A DNA stretch of 64,000 nt from Demequina maris (lineage in GTDB: Bacteria > Actinomycetota > Actinomycetes > Actinomycetales > Demequinaceae). This document shows positions 50,690 to 58,511 of this stretch, one piece after another. The number at the start of each line of letters is the position of its first letter. Position 1 is the stretch's first letter. The position numbers and the translations under genes were made by a program. The stretch is from positions 124,001-188,000 of the forward strand of contig NZ_BBLX01000002.1 in the NCBI RefSeq assembly GCF_000971155.1, given 5' to 3'. The notes beneath the pieces are model-generated. The model had not been told where the DNA came from, made no database searches, and worked only from the letters and a program-made list of their open reading frames with translations.

Positions 50690-51958
50690 TCAGCAGGCCA
50701 CGCGCACCGAGGCGCGGCCGTCGACGACCACCCACCACCCGTAGCCGTCCGCGGCCGGGGTGCCGAGCATCATGCGCTGCTCGCGATAGTCCTCGAAGGA
50801 GTGCACCCCAGCATCCGCGAGCCATCCCAGCGTGTTGGTGGCGGCGAAGTCGTAGAACGCGTGCGCGAGGTCGTTGTCCGACGTCGGCGTGTACCAGGGG
50901 AGGCCATGCGAGCCCTCGACCGGGATCCACTCGGCGGGGTCTGCCCGGGTGTCGAGCGAGGCGTACTCCATGACGTTCGCGCACCCCTGGTCCAACATGT
51001 CGCGATAGACGCGCCCGTCCGCCGCCGGCTCGTCGGTGCCGAGCGGATCGAGCACGATCTCGACGCCGAAGCCGAACGGGTACTCGAGGAAGTAGTTCAC
51101 GTTCTCGACGCGGTCCGCCACGACGAGACCGAGCTCGAGGCCGGCCACCACGCGCGGGTCCGCCGGATGCGCTGCAGCGTCCTGCGCGTAGTAGGTGCCG
51201 TGGGAATCGTCCCATCGGCTGGCTCGGCGGACGACGCTGATCGCGCCGTAGGTCGCGACGGGCGTGTACTCGGGACCCTCGAAGCCGTCGGCGAGACCGG
51301 CGACCGACGTACCGCGCTCCCTCGGGTCGATCGTGAGTCCATCGGGTCCGGTCAAGGTCGCGGGAAGCGACAACGAGTCGTAGTAGCGCTCCGATGCGGG
51401 AAGCCCCGTGGCGGTGTCCCCGCTGGGTGCGGGGTCGCTGGGCAGCGGCGAGCTCAGCTCCCTCGCCGCCCCGTCGGGAGCGACCTCGACGATCGACAGC
51501 GGGGTCAGGAAGCCGCTGGGCACCAGGATCCGAGAACCGTCGCGGTCGCCGACATGCCACCACTGGTCGACGGGGAAGTACGGGTCGACGCCTGTCGGCG
51601 CCTCGACCTCGACGGGCTCGTCGAGCCACACCTCGCCGGTGGCGGGGTGCTCGGCGCGGTACAGCGCCTCCTCGTCGCTCATGCCCGGGTTGCGACCCTC
51701 GTAGCTGACGGGCTCGGGCGAGGGGGTGAACGATGCGCTGGGTGTCGGTGTCGGTGACGGCGTCGCGCTGGCGCTCGGGCTCGCCGAGGCCGACGGCGTC
51801 GCCGCCGGCGCGGGCGAGCCCGACGTGATCGCCCACGCGGTCACGCCCAGCGCGACGACGGCCGCTGCAGCCGCCGCCGCGATGAGCACGGCTCGCTTGC
51901 GCGAACCGCCCGGCTCGGGTCCGGTCGCCGTCGTCTCGTCCGTCGCCTCGTCATTCAT
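50690..51958 (-). CDS. Membrane-anchored extracytoplasmic protein, paralogue of the neighbouring gene
   Basis: A 422-residue protein. A short cytoplasmic N-terminus is followed by one membrane helix (about residues 22-45) and a Ser/Pro/Thr linker. The large outer domain (about 80-422) has DQWWHVGDRDGSRILVPSG, GLPASERYYDSLSLPATLTG, ENVNYFLEYPFGFGVEI and a C-terminal MLGTPAADGYGWWV ending in Cys. The domain is about half identical by eye to that of the next gene, including two conserved Cys that could form a disulfide. The family is not recognised. ATG at 51958 is preferred over 51970 by its ribosome site (GGGGGAA). Confidence 0.75.
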   Translation of the reverse strand: MNDEATDETTATGPEPGGSRKRAVLIAAAAAAAVVALGVTAWAITSGSPAPAATPSASASPSASATPSPTPTPSASFTPSPEPVSYEGRNPGMSDEEALYRAEHPATGEVWLDEPVEVEAPTGVDPYFPVDQWWHVGDRDGSRILVPSGFLTPLSIVEVAPDGAARELSSPLPSDPAPSGDTATGLPASERYYDSLSLPATLTGPDGLTIDPRERGTSVAGLADGFEGPEYTPVATYGAISVVRRASRWDDSHGTYYAQDAAAHPADPRVVAGLELGLVVADRVENVNYFLEYPFGFGVEIVLDPLGTDEPAADGRVYRDMLDQGCANVMEYASLDTRADPAEWIPVEGSHGLPWYTPTSDNDLAHAFYDFAATNTLGWLADAGVHSFEDYREQRMMLGTPAADGYGWWVVVDGRASVRVAC

Positions 51959-51992
51959 CGGTTCCCCCATCTCCGGCGCAGTGCCGTCCGTC

Positions 51993-53312
51993 TCAGCAAC
52001 CCTGGCGGATCGAGCCCTCGGACCGGATCGTCACCCACCACCCGTAGCCGTCGGCGGCCGGGGTGCCGAGCATCACGCGCTCGGCCAGGTAGTCATCGAA
52101 GCTCCGCACGCCGATCTCGTCGAGGCGCGCGCCGCCCTCGGCCTCGGCGAGGTCGTAGAAGGCGCGCGCGAGCTCGTTCCCACGAGTCGGAACGTACCAG
52201 GGAGTTCCGTCCGAACCGCCGACCTCGACCCAGTCGGCGGGATCGGCCTGCGTGTCCAACGCGCCGTACTCGTGCACCGTGCTGCACGCGAGGTCGTGCA
52301 GGTCCACGTAGCGGTAGTCCTCGCTCCGCAGCCGGTCGGTGTCGAGCGGGTCGAGCGAGATCTCGGTGCCGACGCCGAACGGGTACTCGAGGAAGTAGTT
52401 GACGTTCTCGGTGCGGTCGATGGCGACCTCGTCGACCGTGCGAGCCGCGACCACCGCGGGGCTCTGCGCGTCGTAGTCGTCGAACTGGGAGAAGAACGAT
52501 GCGTACGAGTACTCCCACGTCTCGCTCCTGCGCACCACGCGGCTGCCTCCGAAGGCCGTGACCTGCTCGTACCCGGGCCCCTCGAAGCCGCCGTCGAACG
52601 CCAGGACGAACGAGCCGCGGTCGCGCGGATCCATGGCGAGGCCGTCGGGACCGGTGAACGTCGCCGGCAACGCCATCGAGTCGTAGTAGACGTTCGACGC
52701 GGGCAGCCCCGTCCGGGTGGCGCCGCTGGGAGCGGGATCGCTCGGCAGCGGGGCCGCCACCTCGGTCACGGTGCCGTCGTAGGCGACCTCCACGATCGCG
52801 AGGTCCAGGTAGGCGCCGGTAGGCACGAGGATGGCGGCGTCCTCACGGTCGCCGACGTGCCACCACTGATCGGCGCCGTACCCGGAGACCCCGGCCGGCG
52901 CCTTGACCTCGATCGGCTCGGGGAGCCAGACCTCGCCGGTGGCCGGGTGCTCCGCGCGGTAGAAGGCCTCGCCGTCGGTCATGTCGGGGTTGCGGCCCTC
53001 GTACGAGATCGGCGCGGGCTCCGCGGTGACGGACGCGGACGGCGTGGGCGTGGGCGAGGGCGAGACGGACATGGACGGCGAGGGCGCGACAGCGGGTGCG
53101 ATGTCGGGCTCGCTGGGGGTGAGGAGGAGCCACGCGCCGGCGGCGAGCACGGTCGCGGTCGCGAGCGAGCTGGAGCCCATGACGATGGCGCGCCCGCGTC
53201 GGTGGACCTTGACGGAGCGCACGGCGGCGGTCTCGTCGAACTCGTCGGCGTGGCGCAGGGAGGCGGCCAGCTCGTGGTGACGCTGGTGGAGGATGTCGCG
53301 CAGCTCGGTCAT
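51993..53312 (-). CDS. Putative anti-sigma-type membrane protein with the same outer domain
   Basis: A 439-residue protein. The N-terminal 40 residues (ELRDILHQRHHELAASLRHA) are cytoplasmic and helical, followed by a membrane helix (about 47-66), a Ser/Pro linker and the large outer domain shared with the paralogue (DQWWHVGDRED, TENVNYFLEYPFGVGTEI, MLGTPAADGYGWWV, terminal Cys). Its ATG overlaps the stop of the ECF sigma gene as ATGA. This coupling and layout fit an anti-sigma factor with a sensory outer domain; no standard zinc anti-sigma motif is visible, so the role is inferred. Confidence 0.72.
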   Translation of the reverse strand: MTELRDILHQRHHELAASLRHADEFDETAAVRSVKVHRRGRAIVMGSSSLATATVLAAGAWLLLTPSEPDIAPAVAPSPSMSVSPSPTPTPSASVTAEPAPISYEGRNPDMTDGEAFYRAEHPATGEVWLPEPIEVKAPAGVSGYGADQWWHVGDREDAAILVPTGAYLDLAIVEVAYDGTVTEVAAPLPSDPAPSGATRTGLPASNVYYDSMALPATFTGPDGLAMDPRDRGSFVLAFDGGFEGPGYEQVTAFGGSRVVRRSETWEYSYASFFSQFDDYDAQSPAVVAARTVDEVAIDRTENVNYFLEYPFGVGTEISLDPLDTDRLRSEDYRYVDLHDLACSTVHEYGALDTQADPADWVEVGGSDGTPWYVPTRGNELARAFYDLAEAEGGARLDEIGVRSFDDYLAERVMLGTPAADGYGWWVTIRSEGSIRQGC

Positions 53313-53848
53313 CGTGCGCTCCTCTCGGTCATGGGGCTGGTCTCGGTCTCGACGTCCTTGAGGTCGGTGCCGAGGTAGGCGTTCATCGTCTTGAGGCCGT
53401 CGGACACGTACCGCTTCACGGCACCTTCGGACAGGCCCAGGGTGTGGGCCGTCTCGCGTACCGAGAGGTCCTCGAGGTGTCGCAGCACCACGCAGGCCCG
53501 CACCCGGGGCGGCAGCTGGGCCAGCGCATCGTCCACCGTGTGGGAGGCGACGATGCGGTCGGCGGGGTCGGGCAGGATCTCGCCGGCGGCGTAGCGGCGC
53601 ATCCGCTCGCGGTCGGCCTTGTCCTTGCGCAGCGAGTCGATGTACTTGGTGGCGATCGCGCGGCGGACGTACTGCTCGGCCTGGGCGAGGCTGTCGAAGC
53701 GGCGGTTCTTGGAGAACACGGCGACGACGGCGTCCTGAACGAGGTCGTCCGCGAGCGAGGGGCCGGCGAGCATCGTGGCGAACGCGAGCAGCCGGCCCAT
53801 GCGCTGGCTCGCGAGGTCGTGGAGCATCGGCTCCCACGTGACGGTCAT
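53309..53848 (-). CDS. ECF-family RNA polymerase sigma factor (SigE-like)
   Basis: A 179-residue group 4 sigma factor. Region 2 (about residues 8-75) has RLLAFATMLAGPSLADDLVQ, DAVVAVFSKNRRFDS and QYVRRAIATKYIDSLRKDK. Region 4 (about 105-160) has LAQLPPRVRACVVLRHLEDL and SVRETAHTLGLSEGAVKRYV. It directs polymerase to a stress regulon, probably including its own operon. ATG at 53848 is preferred to the longer frame. It is the first gene of a three-gene unit with the anti-sigma-type protein and its paralogue. Two copies of the dispersed word or its 9-bp core fall inside. Confidence 0.88.
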   Translation of the reverse strand: MTVTWEPMLHDLASQRMGRLLAFATMLAGPSLADDLVQDAVVAVFSKNRRFDSLAQAEQYVRRAIATKYIDSLRKDKADRERMRRYAAGEILPDPADRIVASHTVDDALAQLPPRVRACVVLRHLEDLSVRETAHTLGLSEGAVKRYVSDGLKTMNAYLGTDLKDVETETSPMTERSAR

Positions 53849-53992
53849 CGTCCTGTACCCCCAGTCATGACCCCAGAACGGAGCCACGCCCCGATCGGTT
53901 GGGCGCGAGTCTGCCAGGGGCGCGCCGCATCGGCCCTATCCAGGCACGATGGTGTGCGCGAAGTCACACGCGCGGGGCGCGGGGACGATGCG

Positions 53993-54691
53993 TCAGCGGG
54001 CTGCGGGGACCTCGTCCGTGGGGGCGTCGGCGGGCGCCGGCTCGCGCGCGGGCATCCACGTCCACGCGATGAGCGCGCACGTCGCGCCGACCACGAGGCC
54101 GGCGAGCACGTCCGTCGGGTGGTGCATGCCGCGGTAGACGCGGCTGAGCGCGACCGCGACCGGCATGGCCGCGCAGATGACGATCACCGTCACGCGCAGG
54201 ACGCCGTTGCGGATGCGCGTCGCCAGCAGCGCGAACGACAGGTAGACGCTCGTCGAGGCGCCGGTGTGGCCGCTCGGGAAGCTCGCGGTCGGGGGAGCGT
54301 GGTCGAGCTGGTCGACGTCGGGACGGTCGCGCCCCACCACCATCGAGCTGGTGAGGAACACGATCGCCTCGAGCGACAGCGCGACCAGCGGCACGATCGC
54401 GAGCCACCACTGGCGCGAGGTCCACCAGACGATGGCCGAGACCACGATCGCGGTGGCGATCACGACCATGGTCGAGGCGGCGCCCGACACATAGGTCGTC
54501 ACGGTGTCGAGCGCGGGGACGCGCAGCTCGACGAAGCGCTCGTTGATCCCGTTCTCCGGGATCTCGGCGAGGAGGAGGCCGATCCCGACCACGGCGACCC
54601 ACAGGATCGCGGCCGGAAGCAGCACGCGGCGCGCGAGCGCGCCGGGGACGTCTCGAGGTGCGGGCGGCGTCGCGCCCGGTCCGCTGACCAC
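53993..54691 (-). CDS. PAP2-family phosphatase
   Basis: A 232-residue membrane protein with about six segments. The three PAP2 motifs are visible: VVGRDRPDVDQLD (Arg-Pro), TASFPSGHTGASTS (acid-base His) and ALSRVYRGMHHPTDVLAG (nucleophile His, Asp). It probably dephosphorylates phosphatidate, undecaprenyl pyrophosphate or a related lipid phosphate at the outer face. The GTG start lies one base beyond the stop of the DUF1206 gene, so they form an operon. Confidence 0.88.
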   Translation of the reverse strand: MVSGPGATPPAPRDVPGALARRVLLPAAILWVAVVGIGLLLAEIPENGINERFVELRVPALDTVTTYVSGAASTMVVIATAIVVSAIVWWTSRQWWLAIVPLVALSLEAIVFLTSSMVVGRDRPDVDQLDHAPPTASFPSGHTGASTSVYLSFALLATRIRNGVLRVTVIVICAAMPVAVALSRVYRGMHHPTDVLAGLVVGATCALIAWTWMPAREPAPADAPTDEVPAAR

Positions 54692-54692
54692 G

Positions 54693-55490
54693 TCACATCC
54701 TCGCGTAACGGGCGCGGGCGAACGAGTACAGGCCGTACGCGGCGAAGCCGAGGCCCACCAGCACCACGACCACGGGCCCGCCCGGCGCGCCGAGCAGCCA
54801 CTCGACGGCGCCGTCGACGCCCTTGGCCTTGTCGGGGTTCGCGGCGACCGCCGCGGACACGAACAGGAGTCCCACGACGCCGAGCGCGACGCCCTTCGCG
54901 ATGTAGCCCACGGTGCCGAGGCCCTTCACGCCCGTGCCGAGGTGCTCATGGCCGGGCAGGGCCCGCAGGTCCTCGAGGAACTTCTGACGCGCGCCCTTGA
55001 CCACGTGATAGACGGCTCCGGCGATGATGCCGAGGCCCACGGCGCCCACGAGCAGCCGTCCGGCGGGCGCCTGCATGAGCGTGCCGGCGAAGCCCTGCGC
55101 CTGCTGGTCCCCGTTCTTGCCCGACGAGCCCATCGCCACGGACGCGGCGGTGAAGGCCAGCGCGGCGTACATCACCGCCTTGCCTCCCGCCTTGGCGCGG
55201 TCCTTCGCGTCCTCGCTCGAGCGGAGCGCGTCGGCGGCCTGCCACAGGCCGAGCGCGAGGAACGCTGCGGCGGCGGCCCACAGGATCACCGCGCCGAGCG
55301 GGTTGTGGCCGAGGCTCGCGAGCGCGTGGCTCTGGTCGGCCTCCGCGTTCGCCCCGAACCCGATCTTGACGATCAGGAAGCCGAGGACGATGTGGAGGAC
55401 GCCGGAGACGGCGTAGCCGGCACGGGCCGCCTTCTCCCAGATGTCGCCTGAGGTGCCGGAGCGGGGACTGCTCGTCGCGGAGGTAGACAT
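54693..55490 (-). CDS. DUF1206 membrane protein
   Basis: A 265-residue protein with six membrane segments arranged as three related hairpins. Each repeat has a pattern like ARAGYAVSGVLHIVLGFLIV, VMYAALAFTAASVAMG or LGTVGYIAKGVALGVVGLLF, typical of DUF1206. Function unknown. ATG at 55490 is chosen; GTG at 55499 is possible, and neither has a strong ribosome site. It is co-transcribed with the PAP2 gene and divergent from rplY. Confidence 0.85.
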   Translation of the reverse strand: MSTSATSSPRSGTSGDIWEKAARAGYAVSGVLHIVLGFLIVKIGFGANAEADQSHALASLGHNPLGAVILWAAAAAFLALGLWQAADALRSSEDAKDRAKAGGKAVMYAALAFTAASVAMGSSGKNGDQQAQGFAGTLMQAPAGRLLVGAVGLGIIAGAVYHVVKGARQKFLEDLRALPGHEHLGTGVKGLGTVGYIAKGVALGVVGLLFVSAAVAANPDKAKGVDGAVEWLLGAPGGPVVVVLVGLGFAAYGLYSFARARYARM

Positions 55491-55554
55491 GCCAGGCACA
55501 ACCGCGCCCGACCTGTCCGCATTCCTCGGCTGGCGCATCGTCCCCCCGGCCAGG

Positions 55555-55560
55555 TATAGT
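55555..55560 (+). promoter_or_regulatory. -10 element of the rplY promoter
   Basis: TATAGT stands out in GC-rich DNA about 108 bp before rplY. No good -35 is seen 17 bp upstream. The leader that follows carries CAGATG (55612) and CATCTG (55644), which could pair and would suit autogenous control of a ribosomal protein. Confidence 0.5.
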
Positions 55561-55667
55561 TGTCCGGTTCCTCGGCGAGGGAGGCCCTCGGGCTCTCCGT
55601 GATCGACGCGGCAGATGCGAGATGCCCTGCCTTGCCGTGGCCCCATCTGACGTCAGAGGAGAATCGA

Positions 55668-56276
55668 ATGTCCGACCAGCTCACGCTCGCCGCCGAGAAG
55701 CGCACCGAGTTCGGCAAGGGCTACGCCCGCCGCGCCCGTGCCGCCGGCAAGATCCCCGCCGTGCTCTACGGCCACGGCACCGACCCGGTCCACGTGCTGC
55801 TCCCGGGCCACGAGACCATGATGGCGCTCAAGCACTCGAACGCCCTCCTCACGATCGAGCTCGACGGCTCGTCGGAGCTCGCGATCGCCAAGGACGTGCA
55901 GGTCGAGCCCGTGCGCCGCCTCATCGAGCACGTCGACCTCCTCCTCGTGAAGAAGGGCGAGAAGATCACCGTGGACGTGCCCGTGCACGTCACCGGCGAG
56001 TCCTTCGCGGGCACCATCCACGTCGTCGAGCACGCGTCGCTGCAGCTCGAGGCGGAGGCCACCCACCTCCCCGAGTCGGTCGAGGTCTCGATCGAGGGTC
56101 TCGAGGAGGGCGCGGTCGTCCACGCCAAGGACGTCGTCCTCCCCAAGGGCGCCTCGCTCGTGACCGACGGTGACGCCACCGTCGTCACGATCTCGGTGCC
56201 GCGTGGCGCCGGTGCCGAGGAGGAGGCGGCCGAGGAGGCCCCCGCCGCCGAGGCCACCGAGACCGCCGCGGAGTAA
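55668..56276 (+). CDS. rplY: 50S ribosomal protein L25/general stress protein Ctc
   Basis: A 202-residue long-form L25 (CTC). The N-terminal L25 domain (about 1-90) has TEFGKGYARRARAAGKIPAV, LYGHGTDPVHV and VQVEPVRRLIEHVDLL. The C-terminal TL5 beta domain (about 95-180) has GLEEGAVVHAKDVVLPKGAS. An acidic Ala/Glu tail ends the protein. It binds 5S rRNA. AGAGGAG precedes the ATG at 55668. It is followed by pth, a common pair. Confidence 0.94.
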   Translation: MSDQLTLAAEKRTEFGKGYARRARAAGKIPAVLYGHGTDPVHVLLPGHETMMALKHSNALLTIELDGSSELAIAKDVQVEPVRRLIEHVDLLLVKKGEKITVDVPVHVTGESFAGTIHVVEHASLQLEAEATHLPESVEVSIEGLEEGAVVHAKDVVLPKGASLVTDGDATVVTISVPRGAGAEEEAAEEAPAAEATETAAE

Positions 56277-56358
56277 TCTCACACCGATGCTCGCCCGGCT
56301 CGCCCGACTGTGGGCGGGCCGGGCGTCGTCGTCTTACGAGCACACGGAGGAGGAGCTG

Positions 56359-56931
56359 GTGACGAGCCTGGTCATCGGCCTGGGCAACCCGGGCCCCGAG
56401 TACGCGGAGACGCGCCACAACGTCGGCCAGATGGTGATCGACGAGCTCGCGCGCCGCGGCGCATCGTCCCTCTCCGTCTCCAAGAAGACCCACACCCGCA
56501 ACGCGACGGTGCGGCTCGCGGGCGGTCCCGTGGTCATCGGCTGCCCGATGTCCTACATGAACGTCTCCGGCGGGCCCACGTCGTCGCTCGCGAAGTACCA
56601 CTCGGTGTCGCCCACCGACGTGATCGTGATCCACGACGAGCTCGACATCCCCTTCGGCACCGTGAAGATCAAGCGCGGCGGCGGCTCCGCGGGCCACAAC
56701 GGCCTCAAGGACGTCACGAAGGCGCTCGGCACGCCCGACTACGTGCGGGTGCGCGTCGGCATCGGCCGCCCGCCGGGCCGCATGGAGGCGGCGACGTTCG
56801 TGCTCAAGCCGTTCTCCGCGGCCGAGCGCAAGGAGCTGCCGTTCCTCGTGGACGATGCGGCGGACGCCGTCGAGGCGATCCTCGAGCACGGCGTCGAGGC
56901 CGCCCAGATGAGGTTCCACACGAAGGGCTGA
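56359..56931 (+). CDS. pth: Peptidyl-tRNA hydrolase
   Basis: A 190-residue Pth. Catalytic features are LVIGLGNPGPEYAETRHNVG (His), MSYMNVSG (Asn), VIHDELDIPFG (Asp) and GGGSAGHNGLKDV. It recycles peptidyl-tRNA released from ribosomes. GTG at 56359 is preferred because GGAGGAGGAG lies directly upstream and the family starts at about this position; ATG at 56287 would add a 24-residue Arg-rich leader. It contains two copies of the dispersed word (Ser-Ser and Asp-Asp-Ala codons). Confidence 0.94.
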   Translation: MTSLVIGLGNPGPEYAETRHNVGQMVIDELARRGASSLSVSKKTHTRNATVRLAGGPVVIGCPMSYMNVSGGPTSSLAKYHSVSPTDVIVIHDELDIPFGTVKIKRGGGSAGHNGLKDVTKALGTPDYVRVRVGIGRPPGRMEAATFVLKPFSAAERKELPFLVDDAADAVEAILEHGVEAAQMRFHTKG

Positions 56932-56945
56932 GCCCGTCGGGCTCC

Positions 56946-57575
56946 TCAGTCGACGAGGTGCGCGCCCAGATGGTGGGCCAGGTCCGGCCCGAGCTCCATG
57001 GCCTGCTGCATCGACAGGGTCACGCCGCGTAGGCCCGCGGCCTCGACCACCCGGCCCAGCGACGTGCGCGACACGTCGAAGCCGTCGACCTCGGCGCGCG
57101 ACGGCACCAGCTCCTCGATCGAGCCGCCCACGATCGAGACCTCCTTGAGGCGGCTCCCGGCGAGGTCGAGCAGGCCGATCTGCGAGTCCACGATCTCGAG
57201 GCGGCGCACCTTGGCGTCGCGCAGCGACAGCACGTCGATCCGTGAGGCCGCGATGCGGTGCACCGAGACGTCGGCGCCGTCCATGAGCAGCGCGCCGATG
57301 CGCACCCCCTCGACGCGGCCGGAGAACACCCGCGCGCCCGGCAGCGCGAGCGTCGCGAACGAGGATCCCAGCAGCGTGGTGCCGGTGACGCGCAGGTTCG
57401 GCAGCCTGCACTCGCCGCCCTGACAGTCGCTGAACATGCACTCGAGCAGCTCCACCGAATGCGCCTCGAGGTCGCCCAGGAGCCCGCCGTCGAGGTGCCG
57501 CTGCTCGAGCACGGCGCCCGACACGATCTCCTCGGCCTGCATCGGCTCCAGCGCCTGCGTGTCCACGTTCCCCAC
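56946..57575 (-). CDS. Pentapeptide-repeat-like beta-helix protein
   Basis: A 209-residue protein made of regularly spaced short strands (CRLPNLRVTGTTLLGSSF, VRIGALLMDGADVSVHRIAA, LDLAGSRLKEVSIVGGSIEE) with leucine or isoleucine about every five residues, consistent with a pentapeptide-type right-handed helix. No enzyme motif and no signal peptide are visible. Such proteins can mimic DNA or act as scaffolds; the role here is unknown. The start is GTG at 57575, with an alternative GTG at 57566. It is convergent with pth, 14 bp away. Confidence 0.75.
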   Translation of the reverse strand: MGNVDTQALEPMQAEEIVSGAVLEQRHLDGGLLGDLEAHSVELLECMFSDCQGGECRLPNLRVTGTTLLGSSFATLALPGARVFSGRVEGVRIGALLMDGADVSVHRIAASRIDVLSLRDAKVRRLEIVDSQIGLLDLAGSRLKEVSIVGGSIEELVPSRAEVDGFDVSRTSLGRVVEAAGLRGVTLSMQQAMELGPDLAHHLGAHLVD

Positions 57576-57700
57576 TCTACGGAAAGTCCAGGTCCGTGCA
57601 TCGTCCCCGGTGGCGACGGGACTTCCTCGACAGCCCTGCCGGGCGGGTGGCTACTATCGAGGTGACGCGGCCGTCCCCCCTCATGAAACATCCAGCGGGG

Positions 57701-57712
57701 CGAACGCGTTCG
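57701..57712. promoter_or_regulatory. LacI-type operator before pgmB-GH65
   Basis: CGAACGCGTTCG is a perfect 12-bp palindrome with the central CG typical of LacI-family sugar repressors. It lies 44 bp after a TACTAT -10-like element (57652-57657) and 46 bp before the pgmB start, a position for repression. No LacI gene is in the window. Confidence 0.6.
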
Positions 57713-57758
57713 ACCGGGTGCACGGCATCCGACCGAACCCGAGCTGGAGGGAGACCCC

Positions 57759-58511
57759 GTGACCCCCGAGACCGCCCCCTGGCGCCTGCCCCAGGTGCCC
57801 GACGCGAGCTTCGCCGCCGCACTGTTCGACCTGGACGGCGTGCTGACGCCCACCGCGGACGTGCACATGGACGCGTGGAGGCGGATGTTCACGGACTACT
57901 TCGAGGCGCACGGGATCACCCCGGCGTACACGGACGCCGACTACTTCCAGCACGTCGACGGCAAGCCCCGCTACGACGGCGTGCGGTCCTGTCTCGCGTC
58001 GCGCGGCGTGACCCTCCCCGAGGGCACGCCGGACGATGCGCCGGGCACCGAGACGATCTGCGGCGTGGGCAACACCAAGAACGAGGCCTTCGCGGCGATC
58101 CTGCGCGACGAGGGTGTGACGCCGTACCCGGGCTCGGTCGCGCTGATGGACCACCTCGAGAGCATCGGGTGCGCGATGGCGGTCGTGTCGAGCTCGCGCA
58201 ACGCGCCGGCGGTGCTCGAGGCCGCCGGGCTGGCCCACCGCTTCGAGATCGTCGTGAGCGGCCAGGTGGCCGCCGACCACGGCATCGCGGGCAAGCCCGC
58301 GCCCGACACCTACCTCTATGCCGCGGAGCTGCTGGGCGTGCCGAAGGAGAGCGCGGTGGTCGTCGAGGACGCCATGTCGGGCGTCCAGGCCGGCAAGGCG
58401 GGGGAGTTCGGGCTCGTGGTCGGGGTCGACCGCGGCGCCGGGGCCGACGAGCTGCTCGAGGGCGGCGCGGACATCGTGGTCGAGGACCTGAAGGAGCTGG
58501 TGCAGGCATGA
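57759..58511 (+). CDS. pgmB: Beta-phosphoglucomutase (HAD family)
   Basis: A 250-residue HAD phosphotransferase. The nucleophile motif is ALFDLDGVLTPTADVH (Asp-x-Asp), the cap domain covers about residues 35-110, motif II is AVVSSSRNAP, the Lys is in IAGKPAPDTYL and motif IV VVVEDAMSGVQAGKAGEFG. It converts beta-glucose 1-phosphate to glucose 6-phosphate. It is directly coupled (ATGA) to the GH65 phosphorylase that makes beta-glucose 1-phosphate, which supports the assignment. GTG at 57759 is preceded by GGAGGGAG. Confidence 0.92.
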   Translation: MTPETAPWRLPQVPDASFAAALFDLDGVLTPTADVHMDAWRRMFTDYFEAHGITPAYTDADYFQHVDGKPRYDGVRSCLASRGVTLPEGTPDDAPGTETICGVGNTKNEAFAAILRDEGVTPYPGSVALMDHLESIGCAMAVVSSSRNAPAVLEAAGLAHRFEIVVSGQVAADHGIAGKPAPDTYLYAAELLGVPKESAVVVEDAMSGVQAGKAGEFGLVVGVDRGAGADELLEGGADIVVEDLKELVQA

